From positions 1,426,001 through 1,490,000 of the forward strand of contig CBDFMN010000003.1 of assembly GCA_965249685.1 (NCBI GenBank): a stretch of DNA of 64,000 bases, given 5' to 3'. Origin of the DNA: RH-AL1 sp965249685. Its GTDB lineage: Bacteria; Pseudomonadota; Alphaproteobacteria; Rhizobiales; Beijerinckiaceae. The stretch's first letter is position 1; each line of letters starts with the position of its first letter. The notes beneath the pieces are model-generated. The model made no database searches, was not told the DNA's origin, and saw only the letters and a program-made list of their open reading frames with translations. Below are positions 40,448-48,770 of this stretch, one piece after another. The position numbers and the translations under genes were made by a program.

Positions 40448-41017
40448 GTGAAAGTCATCGCCAGTTCGATCCGCAAAGGCAATATCCTGGAGCGCGACGA
40501 CGGCCAGCTCTATGTCGTCCTCACGGCCGAGAGCTTCCATCCCGGTAAAGGCACGCCGACGACGCAGATCGACATGCGCCGTCTGTCCGACGGAGTGAAG
40601 ACCACCGACCGCTACAAGACGACCGAGCAAGTCGAGCGCGCCTTCGTCGAGGATTCGAACTTCAGCTACCTCTATAAGGATTCCGACGGGTTCACCTTCA
40701 TGAACCAGGAAACCTACGACCAGATCGTCGTGCCCGACGAGGTGCTCGGCGCCCAGGCGCCCTACCTGCAGGAGGGCATGGTCTGCGTCGTCTCGATGTT
40801 CAACGGGATTGCAGTCGGCATTCAATTGCCCGCGCGCGTGACGCTGGAGATCATGGAGACCGAGCCGGCCATGAAAGGCCAGACGGCGTCTTCCTCCTAC
40901 AAGCCGGCCAAAATGTCGAATGGTGCACGCGTTATGGTGCCGCCGCACATAGCGGTCGGAACCCGGATCGTGGTGCAGACAGAAGATGGCTCGTACGTGG
41001 AACGCGCCAAGGATTGA
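40448..41017 (+). CDS. efp: Elongation factor P
   Basis: Translation factor that rescues ribosomes stalled at polyproline stretches. The 189-residue protein is standard length, with KOW-like domain I and two OB domains (IAVGIQLPARVTLEI and VMVPPHIAVGTRIVVQTEDGSYVERAKD). Lys34 is in FHPGKGTPTTQ, the position modified with beta-lysine by EpmA/EpmB. The GTG start at 40448 is preceded by AAGGA at 40436-40440. The gene is divergent from epmA-epmB. The many polyproline proteins nearby are natural clients. Confidence 0.97.
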   Translation: MKVIASSIRKGNILERDDGQLYVVLTAESFHPGKGTPTTQIDMRRLSDGVKTTDRYKTTEQVERAFVEDSNFSYLYKDSDGFTFMNQETYDQIVVPDEVLGAQAPYLQEGMVCVVSMFNGIAVGIQLPARVTLEIMETEPAMKGQTASSSYKPAKMSNGARVMVPPHIAVGTRIVVQTEDGSYVERAKD

Positions 41018-41643
41018 AGCCCTCGCGGACCTCGCTGATCATCCGGTGGACTGAGCCGCTCATTCGGACAGCTCGGCGGTATCGGACAGACGGTCTCGAC
41101 AGCGTATGGGCGCAGCGAACGCCGTCCGGCTGTGCCTGTGCAAAGCCGTTCGTGGATCAAAATAGGCTTACACCCACGTTCCGGCCAGAACTACGTTTTC
41201 TAGAGTACTTCGACTTTTCGGCGAAGCCGCCCCCGATCGCTCAAACCAAACTTGCAGGATGACCGTAAGATTATCCAGAAATTTTACGGTCGATCTGCTT
41301 TAGAAGCAAATCAATCTCCGCGGAGGAATCAATCGGCACCTCGAACAATGCACTCAGCTTCTGGCCGATCATCGCGCAGGGCTTGATGCCAGCGCGCGAG
41401 CCCCAGGCTCGGGGCTTATCGCCTATCTCCAGTGCAGCTTTCATAGATCTATTGTCCTGGTCAAAACCGTGCTTCGTCACGCAACGGTCCTTTCAAAAGC
41501 CGAAGCGATTGCTCTGGCTCGCTCCCGAGAAGCGCGAGGGTATTGATGCAAGTCAAAATCATCGGGTAACGCGATTGTTCCCAGGCGATCTGGTGTTTTG
41601 TCCTTGCGCGAGGTCATGTCGCATTTCTGCCGCATCACCAGAG
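41018..41643. other. Mostly non-coding stretch between efp and mutT
   Basis: These 626 bases contain only one weakly supported small gene (41271-41444, listed separately). The part from about 41150 to 41480 has visibly lower GC than its surroundings. Other open frames here (for example plus-strand 41014-41262) show no start-site signal and no protein-like composition. I see no tRNA, insertion sequence or strong terminator. Confidence 0.5.
41271..41444 (-). CDS. Small hypothetical protein
   Basis: Possible 57-residue protein that I do not recognise. ATG 41444 has AGGA about ten bases upstream. The C-terminal third (IDSSAEIDLLLKQIDRKIS) could form an amphipathic helix. The middle is PRAWGSRAGIKPCAMIG. 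Base composition is less GC-rich than neighbours, which argues either for a foreign or non-coding origin. It may equally be a chance ORF. Support is limited to the start signal and protein-like composition. Confidence 0.35.
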   Translation of the reverse strand: MKAALEIGDKPRAWGSRAGIKPCAMIGQKLSALFEVPIDSSAEIDLLLKQIDRKISG

Positions 41644-42048
41644 TCAGCCGAGGAGCTCTATGAGCGGCGCGATCAACGGGGCGTCGGCCGGCGGCATCGG
41701 CAACGCGTGCAGTTCGACCGGAGCAAGCCACCGCAAGGCTTGGCCTTCGCAAGACCGGACGAATCCACTCCACCTTCGGCAAATGTAGAGCGGCATCAGC
41801 AGGTGCATATCGGGGTAGGTGTGACTGGCGAAGGTAAGGGGCGCGAGGCATGCCTCTTCGACGACAATGCCAAGCTCCTCCTGCAGCTCGCGGATCAGGG
41901 CAGCTTCCGGCCGCTCGCCTGCCTCGACCTTGCCGCCGGGAAATTCCCAGAGGCCGGCGAGCGATCGGCCTTCCGGCCGCTGGGCGACCAACACGCGACC
42001 GTCCACGTCGACCAGCGCCGCTGCGACAACGAGGAGCAGCCGGCTCAC
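41644..42048 (-). CDS. mutT: MutT/Nudix (8-oxo-dGTP) diphosphatase
   Basis: Nudix hydrolase of 134 residues that probably cleans 8-oxo-dGTP from the nucleotide pool. The Nudix box is complete: it opens GGKVEAGE, passes through RPEAAL and ends RELQEELGI, with all metal-binding glutamates. RPEGRSLAGLWEFPGGK upstream is the MutT-type substrate loop. The GTG at 42048 overlaps the argJ TGA (GTGA). The argJ-mutT order is common in alphaproteobacteria and supports the MutT call rather than a generic Nudix enzyme. Confidence 0.93.
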   Translation of the reverse strand: MSRLLLVVAAALVDVDGRVLVAQRPEGRSLAGLWEFPGGKVEAGERPEAALIRELQEELGIVVEEACLAPLTFASHTYPDMHLLMPLYICRRWSGFVRSCEGQALRWLAPVELHALPMPPADAPLIAPLIELLG

Positions 42049-43283
42049 GAACGATAGTCGCCGTTGATGGCGACGTATTCCTTCGTCAGATCACAGGTCC
42101 AGACGGTGGCCGCGCCCTCGCCCAGGCCAAGATGGACGCGGATCGGCACATGCGGCTCACGCATCAGGGCCGAAACCTGCCCCTCGTCGTAGTCCGGGTC
42201 GCGCAGGCCTTGGTGCGCCACGCGGACACCGCCGAACCAGATCGCCAGCCTGTCGCGGTCCGCCCGCTCCCCCGCCTTGCCGACGGCCATGACGACGCGG
42301 CCCCAATTCGCGTCTTCGCCCGCGACCGCGGTCTTCACCAGCGGCGAGTTGGCGATGGAGAACGCGATGCGCTTGGCGGCTCGCGCGTCCTCCGCCCCTT
42401 CGACGGTGACGGCGATGAACTTGCGGGCGCCCTCTCCATCCTTCACCACTTGATGGGCCAAATCGAGCAACATCGCGTCGAGCGCGGCCTTGAACCCGGC
42501 GAGCCGGGGATCATCGGCTTGCGCGATGGGAGGCGCGCCGCGTCGGGCCGCCGCACCGGTGGCAAACAGCATCAGCGTGTCGGAGGTCGAGGTGTCGCTG
42601 TCCACCGTGATGGCGTTGAAGCTACCCTCGACGCCCTGCCCCAGCATGATCTGCAAGGCGGGGGCGGCGATTGGCGCGTCGGTGAAGACGAAGGAGAGCA
42701 TGGTCGCCATGTCGGGCGCGATCATGCCAGCGCCCTTGGCGATACCCGCCAGGGTGACCGCGACGCCGCCGATGACAGCCGTCGCGCAGGCGAGCTTGGG
42801 GAACGTATCGGTTGTCATGATGGCGTGGGCGGCATCCCCGATGCGGTCGGACGTCGCCTCGTCTCGCAGCCGGTCGAGGACGCCCTCGAATCGGCGGGCG
42901 TCGAGCGGCTCGCCGATGACGCCGGTGGAGGCCAGGAAAATCTCGTCCTCCGACGTCCCAACCGCCGCGCTCGCGATCCTCGCGGTGAGGGCGGCGGCGT
43001 CCGCCCCGACCCTGCCGGTGAAGGCGTTGGCGTTGCCCGAGTTGACGACGAGCGCGCGGGCGGTCCCTCCGCCGAGCCGGGCGCGGCACCAGTCGACGGG
43101 CGCGGAGGGGCATTTTGATCGCGTGAACACGCCGGCGACCTGTGTGCCCTCGTCGAACAGGGCGAGCAGGACGTCGGTGCGGCCCTTGTAGCGGATGCCG
43201 GCTTCGCCGGTGGCGAAGCGCACCCCTTCCACCGGACGCGCGGCGGGAGGGACAGGAGGAGCGAGAGGCGACACCGCAACCAT
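42045..43283 (-). CDS. argJ: Bifunctional glutamate N-acetyltransferase / N-acetylglutamate synthase ArgJ
   Basis: Arginine biosynthesis enzyme that transfers acetyl from N-acetylornithine to glutamate and, in bifunctional forms, uses acetyl-CoA. The 412-residue precursor self-cleaves before the nucleophile Thr in KGAGMIAPDMATML to give alpha and beta chains. Other family segments are VFTRSKCPSAPVDWCR near the N-terminus, NSGNANAFTG and FNAITVDSDTSTSDT. It ends in AINGDYRS, like most ArgJ. ATG 43283 has only a weak GGACGG ahead. It couples to mutT by a stop/start overlap. Confidence 0.97.
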   Translation of the reverse strand: MVAVSPLAPPVPPAARPVEGVRFATGEAGIRYKGRTDVLLALFDEGTQVAGVFTRSKCPSAPVDWCRARLGGGTARALVVNSGNANAFTGRVGADAAALTARIASAAVGTSEDEIFLASTGVIGEPLDARRFEGVLDRLRDEATSDRIGDAAHAIMTTDTFPKLACATAVIGGVAVTLAGIAKGAGMIAPDMATMLSFVFTDAPIAAPALQIMLGQGVEGSFNAITVDSDTSTSDTLMLFATGAAARRGAPPIAQADDPRLAGFKAALDAMLLDLAHQVVKDGEGARKFIAVTVEGAEDARAAKRIAFSIANSPLVKTAVAGEDANWGRVVMAVGKAGERADRDRLAIWFGGVRVAHQGLRDPDYDEGQVSALMREPHVPIRVHLGLGEGAATVWTCDLTKEYVAINGDYRS

Positions 43284-43367
43284 GGAGACCGTCCGTTGAG
43301 CGGGAGGGGTCCTGCCGATGTGCGGGAGCCGCGCCGGGGCGTCAAGGCGTTTCAGGCGCCGGCAAGC

Positions 43368-45137
43368 CTAGGGGCGGGAAGCGGCAGGCGAAGCCGGGGC
43401 GCCAGCGGCGGAGGCCGGTGCTGGCGTATTCGCCGGTGCCGCGGTATTCGGAGAGGCTGCCGAGGCAGCAGCGGGAGCGCCGGCGGCAGGCTTGGCGGAC
43501 GCGGCAGCCCTGGCCGGTTTGGGCGACTTCGGCGGGTTGAGCTCGTTGGGGTCCATGCCCGGCCGAACGACATGATAGAGCTGGAAGTTCTCACCCTCGT
43601 AGACCGTCTTCAGCTTGTCCGGCATCGGGTTGTCGCTGTCGTCGTCCGTGAACAGGACGTAGATGTAATCGTATTTGTTGATCCAATCGTGCCAGTAGCC
43701 GCTATCGTCGGGGCTGCGGCCCACCGCGTCGAGCACGAGCTGGTCGATCGTCGGCGGGGTTCCGTCCTCCGTGTCGACCAGGTTCCGGTATTCCGGGCGC
43801 ACATGCATGATCTGCTTGCCCTGGGTCGTGAAGGCCGTGGTGATGAGCGACGAGCGCTCCAGGATCGCCAAAGTGGCGGCATGAACGAGCCCCAGGTGAG
43901 CCACTTCGTTGGGCATGTTGGATTCGGTGTAGGCAACCAGGATCTTGGAGCCCTTCTGGATCTTACGTAGCGATTCCTTCATCTCCAGCGTCTCGGTCGA
44001 GGAATTCGCCCACGCGATATCGACCTCCGCGACGCGGGCGCCGAGCATCGCCATTGTGCCGAGCAAGAACAGCCGGCGAACGAACTCCTGGCGCAACTCC
44101 ATGCGGAAGCAGGCGACGATCATGAAGATGATGGCGATCGGCAGCCGCTGGTCGGCCAGGTAGCTGGCGAAAAGCACCCGCGGCATGGCCATGTAGATGA
44201 TGCCGCCGACGACGAGAAGCGGCATCAGAAACGGATGCACCCGCAGCATCTTGTGCCGCGCCGCCCAGGCACCCCCGAGGACGACGCAGGCCGTCAGGAT
44301 CACCGCCACGATGTCGGAGTAGGTCTCGACCGCGTAGATGAGTCCATCGATCTTGCCGAGCGAGTCCCACTCCCAGTCATGCGCGTGGTCCCAGGTCGAA
44401 CTGCCGACGAGGAGCGGTAGCAGCGGCGCGAAGGGCAATCCCGCGCAGACAAATTCAATGGCGCGACGCGGCCAGCTCGAGCGCTCGACGGATACGGCGA
44501 ACCAGATCTCGAAAGCGAGCAGGCCGAGCCCGTAAACGCCAAGCGAAAAGAGGTGGCACAGGAACAGGGCGATAGCGAACACGGCCGACAACGCGTACCG
44601 CGCCGGCCAGGGACGTCGGCGCAGCGCGATCCAGGCCGCCAACGCCCAGAGCGCGAGGCCGATGCCGAAGAAATAGTTCATCACGCCAACGAGGAAGATG
44701 TAGTTGTAGAGGAGCGGGAAGGCGATCAAGGGGGCGATCGACCAGCGGCGGAAGAGCGCCCGGTTCAGCGCGAAGGTGCCGGACATGATGAGGACGAAGA
44801 TCGCGATCGTGAACAGCTGGCTGGCAAGATACACATTCACGAACTGCGCGATGCGCGGGACGATGATGTCCATCATCAGGTTGGGAAGAAGCTCCCAATC
44901 GATCTCGTAGAACTTGGCGAGATTGGCGTTGCGGCCGGCATCGGCGATGACATACATGCGCGAGACGTGGTTGGCGTAATCCTCCAGCGGCGGCAACGGA
45001 TGCGTCAGCAGGGGAATGATCGAGATCAGCAGGAACACGCAGAAGATCGCGACGCCCTGGACGACGGTCCACTCGCGGCGCACGCTGGACGAGGATGCGG
45101 CGGCACTGGCATTTCCGACGAGAGCGTCAGCCGTCAT
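43368..45137 (-). CDS. Polytopic membrane protein with GT-C-like topology and Ala/Pro-rich tail
   Basis: Unrecognised inner-membrane protein of 589 residues. About nine to eleven hydrophobic helices lie between residues 27 and 360. The first extracytoplasmic loop carries PPLEDYANHVSRMYV, an acidic motif placed as in GT-C glycosyltransferases. A soluble C-terminal domain of about 170 residues follows (KYDYIYVLFTDDDSDNPMP). The last 60 residues are Ala/Pro-rich and disordered. ATG 45137 is chosen; the upstream in-frame extension lacks membrane or signal features. Transfer of a lipid-linked sugar is a possible function by topology only. Confidence 0.7.
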   Translation of the reverse strand: MTADALVGNASAAASSSSVRREWTVVQGVAIFCVFLLISIIPLLTHPLPPLEDYANHVSRMYVIADAGRNANLAKFYEIDWELLPNLMMDIIVPRIAQFVNVYLASQLFTIAIFVLIMSGTFALNRALFRRWSIAPLIAFPLLYNYIFLVGVMNYFFGIGLALWALAAWIALRRRPWPARYALSAVFAIALFLCHLFSLGVYGLGLLAFEIWFAVSVERSSWPRRAIEFVCAGLPFAPLLPLLVGSSTWDHAHDWEWDSLGKIDGLIYAVETYSDIVAVILTACVVLGGAWAARHKMLRVHPFLMPLLVVGGIIYMAMPRVLFASYLADQRLPIAIIFMIVACFRMELRQEFVRRLFLLGTMAMLGARVAEVDIAWANSSTETLEMKESLRKIQKGSKILVAYTESNMPNEVAHLGLVHAATLAILERSSLITTAFTTQGKQIMHVRPEYRNLVDTEDGTPPTIDQLVLDAVGRSPDDSGYWHDWINKYDYIYVLFTDDDSDNPMPDKLKTVYEGENFQLYHVVRPGMDPNELNPPKSPKPARAAASAKPAAGAPAAASAASPNTAAPANTPAPASAAGAPASPAASRP

Positions 45138-45449
45138 GGTAGAATCCTGCTGCGGACAAGGATCAAACGGCGCGACCGAGCCGTCGGGCAAGGACTGGCA
45201 CACCAATGAGCCTGCCGGATACCACGTTGATTAGGCTGTTGCTATTGCCGTAATCACGCAACTCGGCTGACTTTTCGAGTCAGTTTCTGTTTACGTTAAT
45301 CCGACGTTCACAATGGCTGATCGGTTGCGCTCGATGAGCGATGGTCCGGCCCGTCGGTACCATGAGCCGAATGCTCGCTGTAGAACTTTCGCGAGGAACA
45401 ATGGCCGAGCTTAAGTGGTTCTTACCGTTGTCCACGAGATCGTTAAGCA
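45138..45449. other. Divergent intergenic region upstream of the zinc metallopeptidase
   Basis: This gap of 312 bases separates two divergent genes and should hold both promoters. A small hairpin (CTGAC, seven-base loop, GTCAG) followed by a T-rich stretch lies near 45268-45290 and could act as a weak terminator or attenuator. No ORF or RNA gene is convincing. Confidence 0.5.
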
Positions 45450-46547
45450 ATGAAACTCTTCTCCTGTCAGCAGTGCGCACAGATCCTGTTTTTTGAGAAC
45501 GTCCGATGCGAGCGCTGCGAACATGCGCTTGGCTATTGGCCGGATGCTAACGTTCTCTCCGCGCTTGAGCCGGAAGGGGACGTCTGGCGTGCCCTCGGCA
45601 TCGACGACAGGCGCTTCAAGCTTTGCGCCAACGCCAAATATGACGTCTGCAATTGGCTGGTGCCGGCTGAGTCGCCCGATGCCATGTGCGCGGCCTGCGC
45701 CCACAACAGGGTCATCCCCGAACTCGGCAGCGATGCGCACCGTCTCGCCTGGCGTAAGATCGAAGTGGCGAAACACCGGTTGTTCTACACGCTGTTCAAG
45801 CTCAAATTGGCGCAGACGCAGAATATGCTGTTTGCAGCCGAACCATTGGTGTTCAAGTTCCTCGATGATGCGCCCGACGCAGGCCAGAAGGTGATGACGG
45901 GCCACGAGGACGGCGTCATCACCATCGCCCTGAGCGAGGCAGACGACGCCGAGCGCGAGCAACGGCGCAAGGCGATGGGCGAGCCCTACCGCACCCTGCT
46001 CGGCCATTTCCGGCACGAGGTAGGCCACTACATTTGGGACCGCCTGGTGCGCGACGGCCATCGCCTCGACGCCTGTCGCGACGTGTTCGGCGACGACCGG
46101 CAGGATTACCAGGCCGCACTGGCCCGGCACTACAAGGAGGGGCCGCCGCTCGACTGGCAGGCCAATTTCGTCTCCGCCTACTCGACCTGCCATCCGTGGG
46201 AGGACTTCGCGGAGACCTGGGCGCATTACCTGCACATCGTCGACACGCTGGAGATGGCCGGCGCCCTCAACCTGCAGCTCTCGCCCGCCATTGACAAGGA
46301 CGGCGAGTTCCAAGTGAAACAGACCGTCGATTCCTACGCGGCCGGCAGCATCCAGCCGCTGATCGACGTGTGGCTTCCCGTCACCACGGCGTTGAACACG
46401 TTGAGCCAAACGATGGGCAAGGACGACCTCTACCCGTTCGTCCTGTCGCCGCCGGTCGTCCGCAAGCTGGATTTCATCCACGATCTCGTCCACGCTTCCG
46501 TGGATCACCTGCCGCAGGGCGCGCCGGAAGCAGCATCTGCCGGCTGA
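45450..46547 (+). CDS. Putative zinc-binding metallopeptidase with N-terminal zinc ribbons
   Basis: Protein of 365 residues in the family of putative zinc-binding metallopeptidases (DUF2248-like). The N-terminus carries two CxxC knuckles (CQQC, CERC) and a further CAAC near residue 78, forming zinc ribbons. The presumed catalytic motif HFRHEVGHYIWD (HExxH type) lies near residue 190, followed by a Glu-bearing WEDFAETWAHYLHIVDTLE that may supply the third ligand. No signal peptide is seen, so it is probably cytosolic. ATG 45450 is the only reasonable start. A cupin gene follows 29 bases downstream. The substrate is unknown. Confidence 0.85.
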   Translation: MKLFSCQQCAQILFFENVRCERCEHALGYWPDANVLSALEPEGDVWRALGIDDRRFKLCANAKYDVCNWLVPAESPDAMCAACAHNRVIPELGSDAHRLAWRKIEVAKHRLFYTLFKLKLAQTQNMLFAAEPLVFKFLDDAPDAGQKVMTGHEDGVITIALSEADDAEREQRRKAMGEPYRTLLGHFRHEVGHYIWDRLVRDGHRLDACRDVFGDDRQDYQAALARHYKEGPPLDWQANFVSAYSTCHPWEDFAETWAHYLHIVDTLEMAGALNLQLSPAIDKDGEFQVKQTVDSYAAGSIQPLIDVWLPVTTALNTLSQTMGKDDLYPFVLSPPVVRKLDFIHDLVHASVDHLPQGAPEAASAG

Positions 46548-46576
46548 GCAGGATCGGGTTTACTAAAGGTCCAGGC

Positions 46577-46894
46577 ATGCCCCTCCTCCACCATTGGTCA
46601 GACGTCGATGTCGTGACGGTTGGTCCGACCGTCACGAAGCAGGTCGTGGCAGGCACAGGTGGGTCGCTCGCACGGATCGCGCTCGGGGCCGGGAGCAAGG
46701 CCGGACGCCATACTCATGCCTTTGAGCAGTTCGTCCACGTCGAGTCGGGCAGCGGTTGGCTCGAGACAGAGGAAGGCGTCCGACGGTTTTCCGCAGGCAG
46801 CCTCTTCCACTTCCCGGCAGAGACGTGGCATTCGGCCGAGTTCGACGAGGACACCATTCTCGTCGAAGTCAACATGCTGACCGCCTCGCGCTAG
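46577..46894 (+). CDS. Single-domain cupin protein
   Basis: Small beta-barrel cupin of 105 residues. The metal-binding motif HTHAFEQFVHVESGSGWLE gives two histidines and a glutamate, and the second half has FPAETWHSAEF with another histidine. ATG 46577 follows an AAAGGTCC sequence. The longer in-frame ORF that begins inside the preceding gene is rejected. Its position 29 bases after the zinc peptidase suggests co-transcription. Such stand-alone cupins can be isomerases, dioxygenases or sensors, and nothing here distinguishes them. Confidence 0.9.
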   Translation: MPLLHHWSDVDVVTVGPTVTKQVVAGTGGSLARIALGAGSKAGRHTHAFEQFVHVESGSGWLETEEGVRRFSAGSLFHFPAETWHSAEFDEDTILVEVNMLTASR

Positions 46895-47039
46895 AGCGTG
46901 TTGACCGCTTAGGAAACGAGGCGGGGCCGTTCCCTATCCTCGTGACCGGTTTCCCGAAAACATGGAGGGATCGTTCCGGACGACTGCCAAGAGCGAGCCC
47001 GGAACGACGGCCGTTCGGCCACGCTGAAGCGATGGACCG

Positions 47040-47450
47040 CTAGTGCAGGTCGGCCGGCACCTTGCCGCCGTTGTCCTTAAACTTCTGCATGACCTGTTTG
47101 TGCAGCCAGATGTTCATGGAGGCCGAATCGTCCGTGTCGCCGTCGTAGTGCAACTCGCCGGCAAGCGTCTTGCGCGCGGTGAGGCTCGAGTCGAGCCCTA
47201 AAATCTTCATCAGGTCGACGATGGACTTGCGCCAGTCGAGGTCCTGACCGGCTTTCTCCTCCATTCCGTCGAGGATCGCGGCGACGTCGACCGGCGCACC
47301 GGCCGCCGCCGGCGACGTTGCGGACGAGGAACTAGCCGCGGAACCGCCATCGGCGGACGACGTCGCTCCCGTCTGCGGGGCTGCGCTCGACGTGGCGGCC
47401 GGATGGTGGTCGCCAAAAACCTTCGCCATAATGTTTCCGAAAATGCTCAT
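47040..47450 (-). CDS. DUF3597 domain protein
   Basis: Protein of 136 residues that starts MSIFGNIMAKVFGDH, has a Ser/Ala-rich spacer, and then the DUF3597 core (VDVAAILDGMEEKAGQDLDWRKSIVDLMKILGLDSSLTARKTLA). The core is a small helical domain related in appearance to LysM-adjacent YidB-like proteins. AAGGAAA precedes ATG 47450 by nine bases; an upstream TTG is rejected. The family is common in alphaproteobacteria and its role is unknown. It stands alone, with no close operon partner. Confidence 0.93.
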   Translation of the reverse strand: MSIFGNIMAKVFGDHHPAATSSAAPQTGATSSADGGSAASSSSATSPAAAGAPVDVAAILDGMEEKAGQDLDWRKSIVDLMKILGLDSSLTARKTLAGELHYDGDTDDSASMNIWLHKQVMQKFKDNGGKVPADLH

Positions 47451-47586
47451 CGCCTGATTTCCTTCCAACGCCGCGTCGCGGCTACCGCATCAACGCGGTT
47501 CAAGTCGGAAGGCTGCGATATCCATTCGGATGCCGGCTCTCGCGAGCGGCAGGGTCGGCGCGACGCGCGCCCTTGGGCCAAAGCCC

Positions 47587-48591
47587 CTACCGGCCGGTCA
47601 GGAGCAGAATCTTACCGAGATGGGTCGAGGCTTCCATCATTTCATGGGCCTGCCTCGCGGCTTCCAGCGGAAAGGTCGCGTGGATGATCGGCTTGACGGT
47701 GCCGGCATCGTAGAGCGGCCAAACTTTTTCGCGCAGGCCGGCCGCGATGGCCGTTTTCTGCGCCAACGAGCGGGAGCGCAGGGTCGAGCCGGTCAGCACG
47801 AGGCGCCGCATCATGACGTTGCGGAAATCGAGCTTCTCGATGATGCCGGATTGGAGAAAGGCGATCTGCACAAGCCGGCCTTCCGTCGCCATGATGGAGA
47901 TGTTCTTCTGCAGGTAGGTGCCGCCGACCATGTCCAGGATGAGGTTGACGCCGGTCTTGCCCGTCGCCGCCTTGATGACCTCGACAAAGTCCTGCTCGCG
48001 GTAGTTGATGGCGTAGTCGGCACCCAACGTCCGGCAGAACGCGCATTTTCCGGGCGAGCCGGCGGTCGTGAAGACCTCGGCGCCGAGGGCGTGGGCGAGC
48101 TGGATCGCGGTCGAGCCGATGCCGCTGGAACCGCCGTGGACGAGGAACTTCTCGCCCCTCTGTAAGCCGCCGCGCAAAAAGACATTGTCGAAGACGGTGA
48201 AGGCCGTCTCGGGCAAGCCGCCGGCATCCTGCAGGCTGAGGGCGCGGGGCACCGGTAGGCAGAGCGCCGCGTCCGCCACGGCATAGTCCGCGTAGCCGCC
48301 GGAACCGAGCAGCGCGCAGACTTCGTCGCCGATCGATAAGGCCTCCGCCCCCTCGCCGAGCGCCACAATACGGCCGGAGACTTCGAGGCCGGGAATGGCG
48401 CTTTCGCCCGGCGGCGGCGGGTAGCCACCCGAGCGCTGGATCACGTCGGGCCGGTTGATGCCGGCAGCCACCACCTCGATCAGCACTTTGCCGGAGCCCG
48501 GCGTCGGCACCGGCGCCTCGCCGAGCCGGATCACGTCCGCGCCGCCGCTCCCGTCGAAATGAACCTGTCTCATCGTCGTCGGCAGGGGCAT
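47587..48591 (-). CDS. NAD(P)H quinone oxidoreductase, zinc-independent MDR (PIG3-like)
   Basis: Medium-chain dehydrogenase/reductase of 334 residues, zeta-crystallin/PIG3 type, which reduces quinones with NADPH. It has MRQVHFDGSGGADVIRLGEAPVP, the GroES-like N-terminal half, and the Rossmann motif FLVHGGSSGIGSTAIQLAHALG near residue 145. It lacks the zinc-binding cysteine cluster. The start is ATG 48591, six bases after GAGGA; an ATG two codons upstream overlaps that site and the later MRQV methionine has no ribosome site. It has no clear metabolic partner nearby. Confidence 0.92.
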   Translation of the reverse strand: MPLPTTMRQVHFDGSGGADVIRLGEAPVPTPGSGKVLIEVVAAGINRPDVIQRSGGYPPPPGESAIPGLEVSGRIVALGEGAEALSIGDEVCALLGSGGYADYAVADAALCLPVPRALSLQDAGGLPETAFTVFDNVFLRGGLQRGEKFLVHGGSSGIGSTAIQLAHALGAEVFTTAGSPGKCAFCRTLGADYAINYREQDFVEVIKAATGKTGVNLILDMVGGTYLQKNISIMATEGRLVQIAFLQSGIIEKLDFRNVMMRRLVLTGSTLRSRSLAQKTAIAAGLREKVWPLYDAGTVKPIIHATFPLEAARQAHEMMEASTHLGKILLLTGR

Positions 48592-48770
48592 CGCCATTCC
48601 TCACGCTCGCAGCCATACCGGCGACCCCGCGCGGACGCGGGGCGCAAGGCGTCGGCCTCGCCTGTCCCTAACAAGGAGCGGTTGCCCAAGTCCAGGGCAG
48701 CGAAGCCTGGGAAGCAAGGTCTGGGCGTTGGCCGGAGACAAGCCGCCACCGGCCGAAGCCGCCGGATAGC

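Noticed and set aside
41014..41262. 82-codon plus-strand frame after efp
   Set aside because: Its start overlaps the efp stop but the sequence is not protein-like and has no ribosome site.
45411..46508. 365-codon minus-strand frame opposite the zinc metallopeptidase
   Set aside because: The plus strand has CxxC knuckles and an HExxH motif in order. The minus reading is a shadow.
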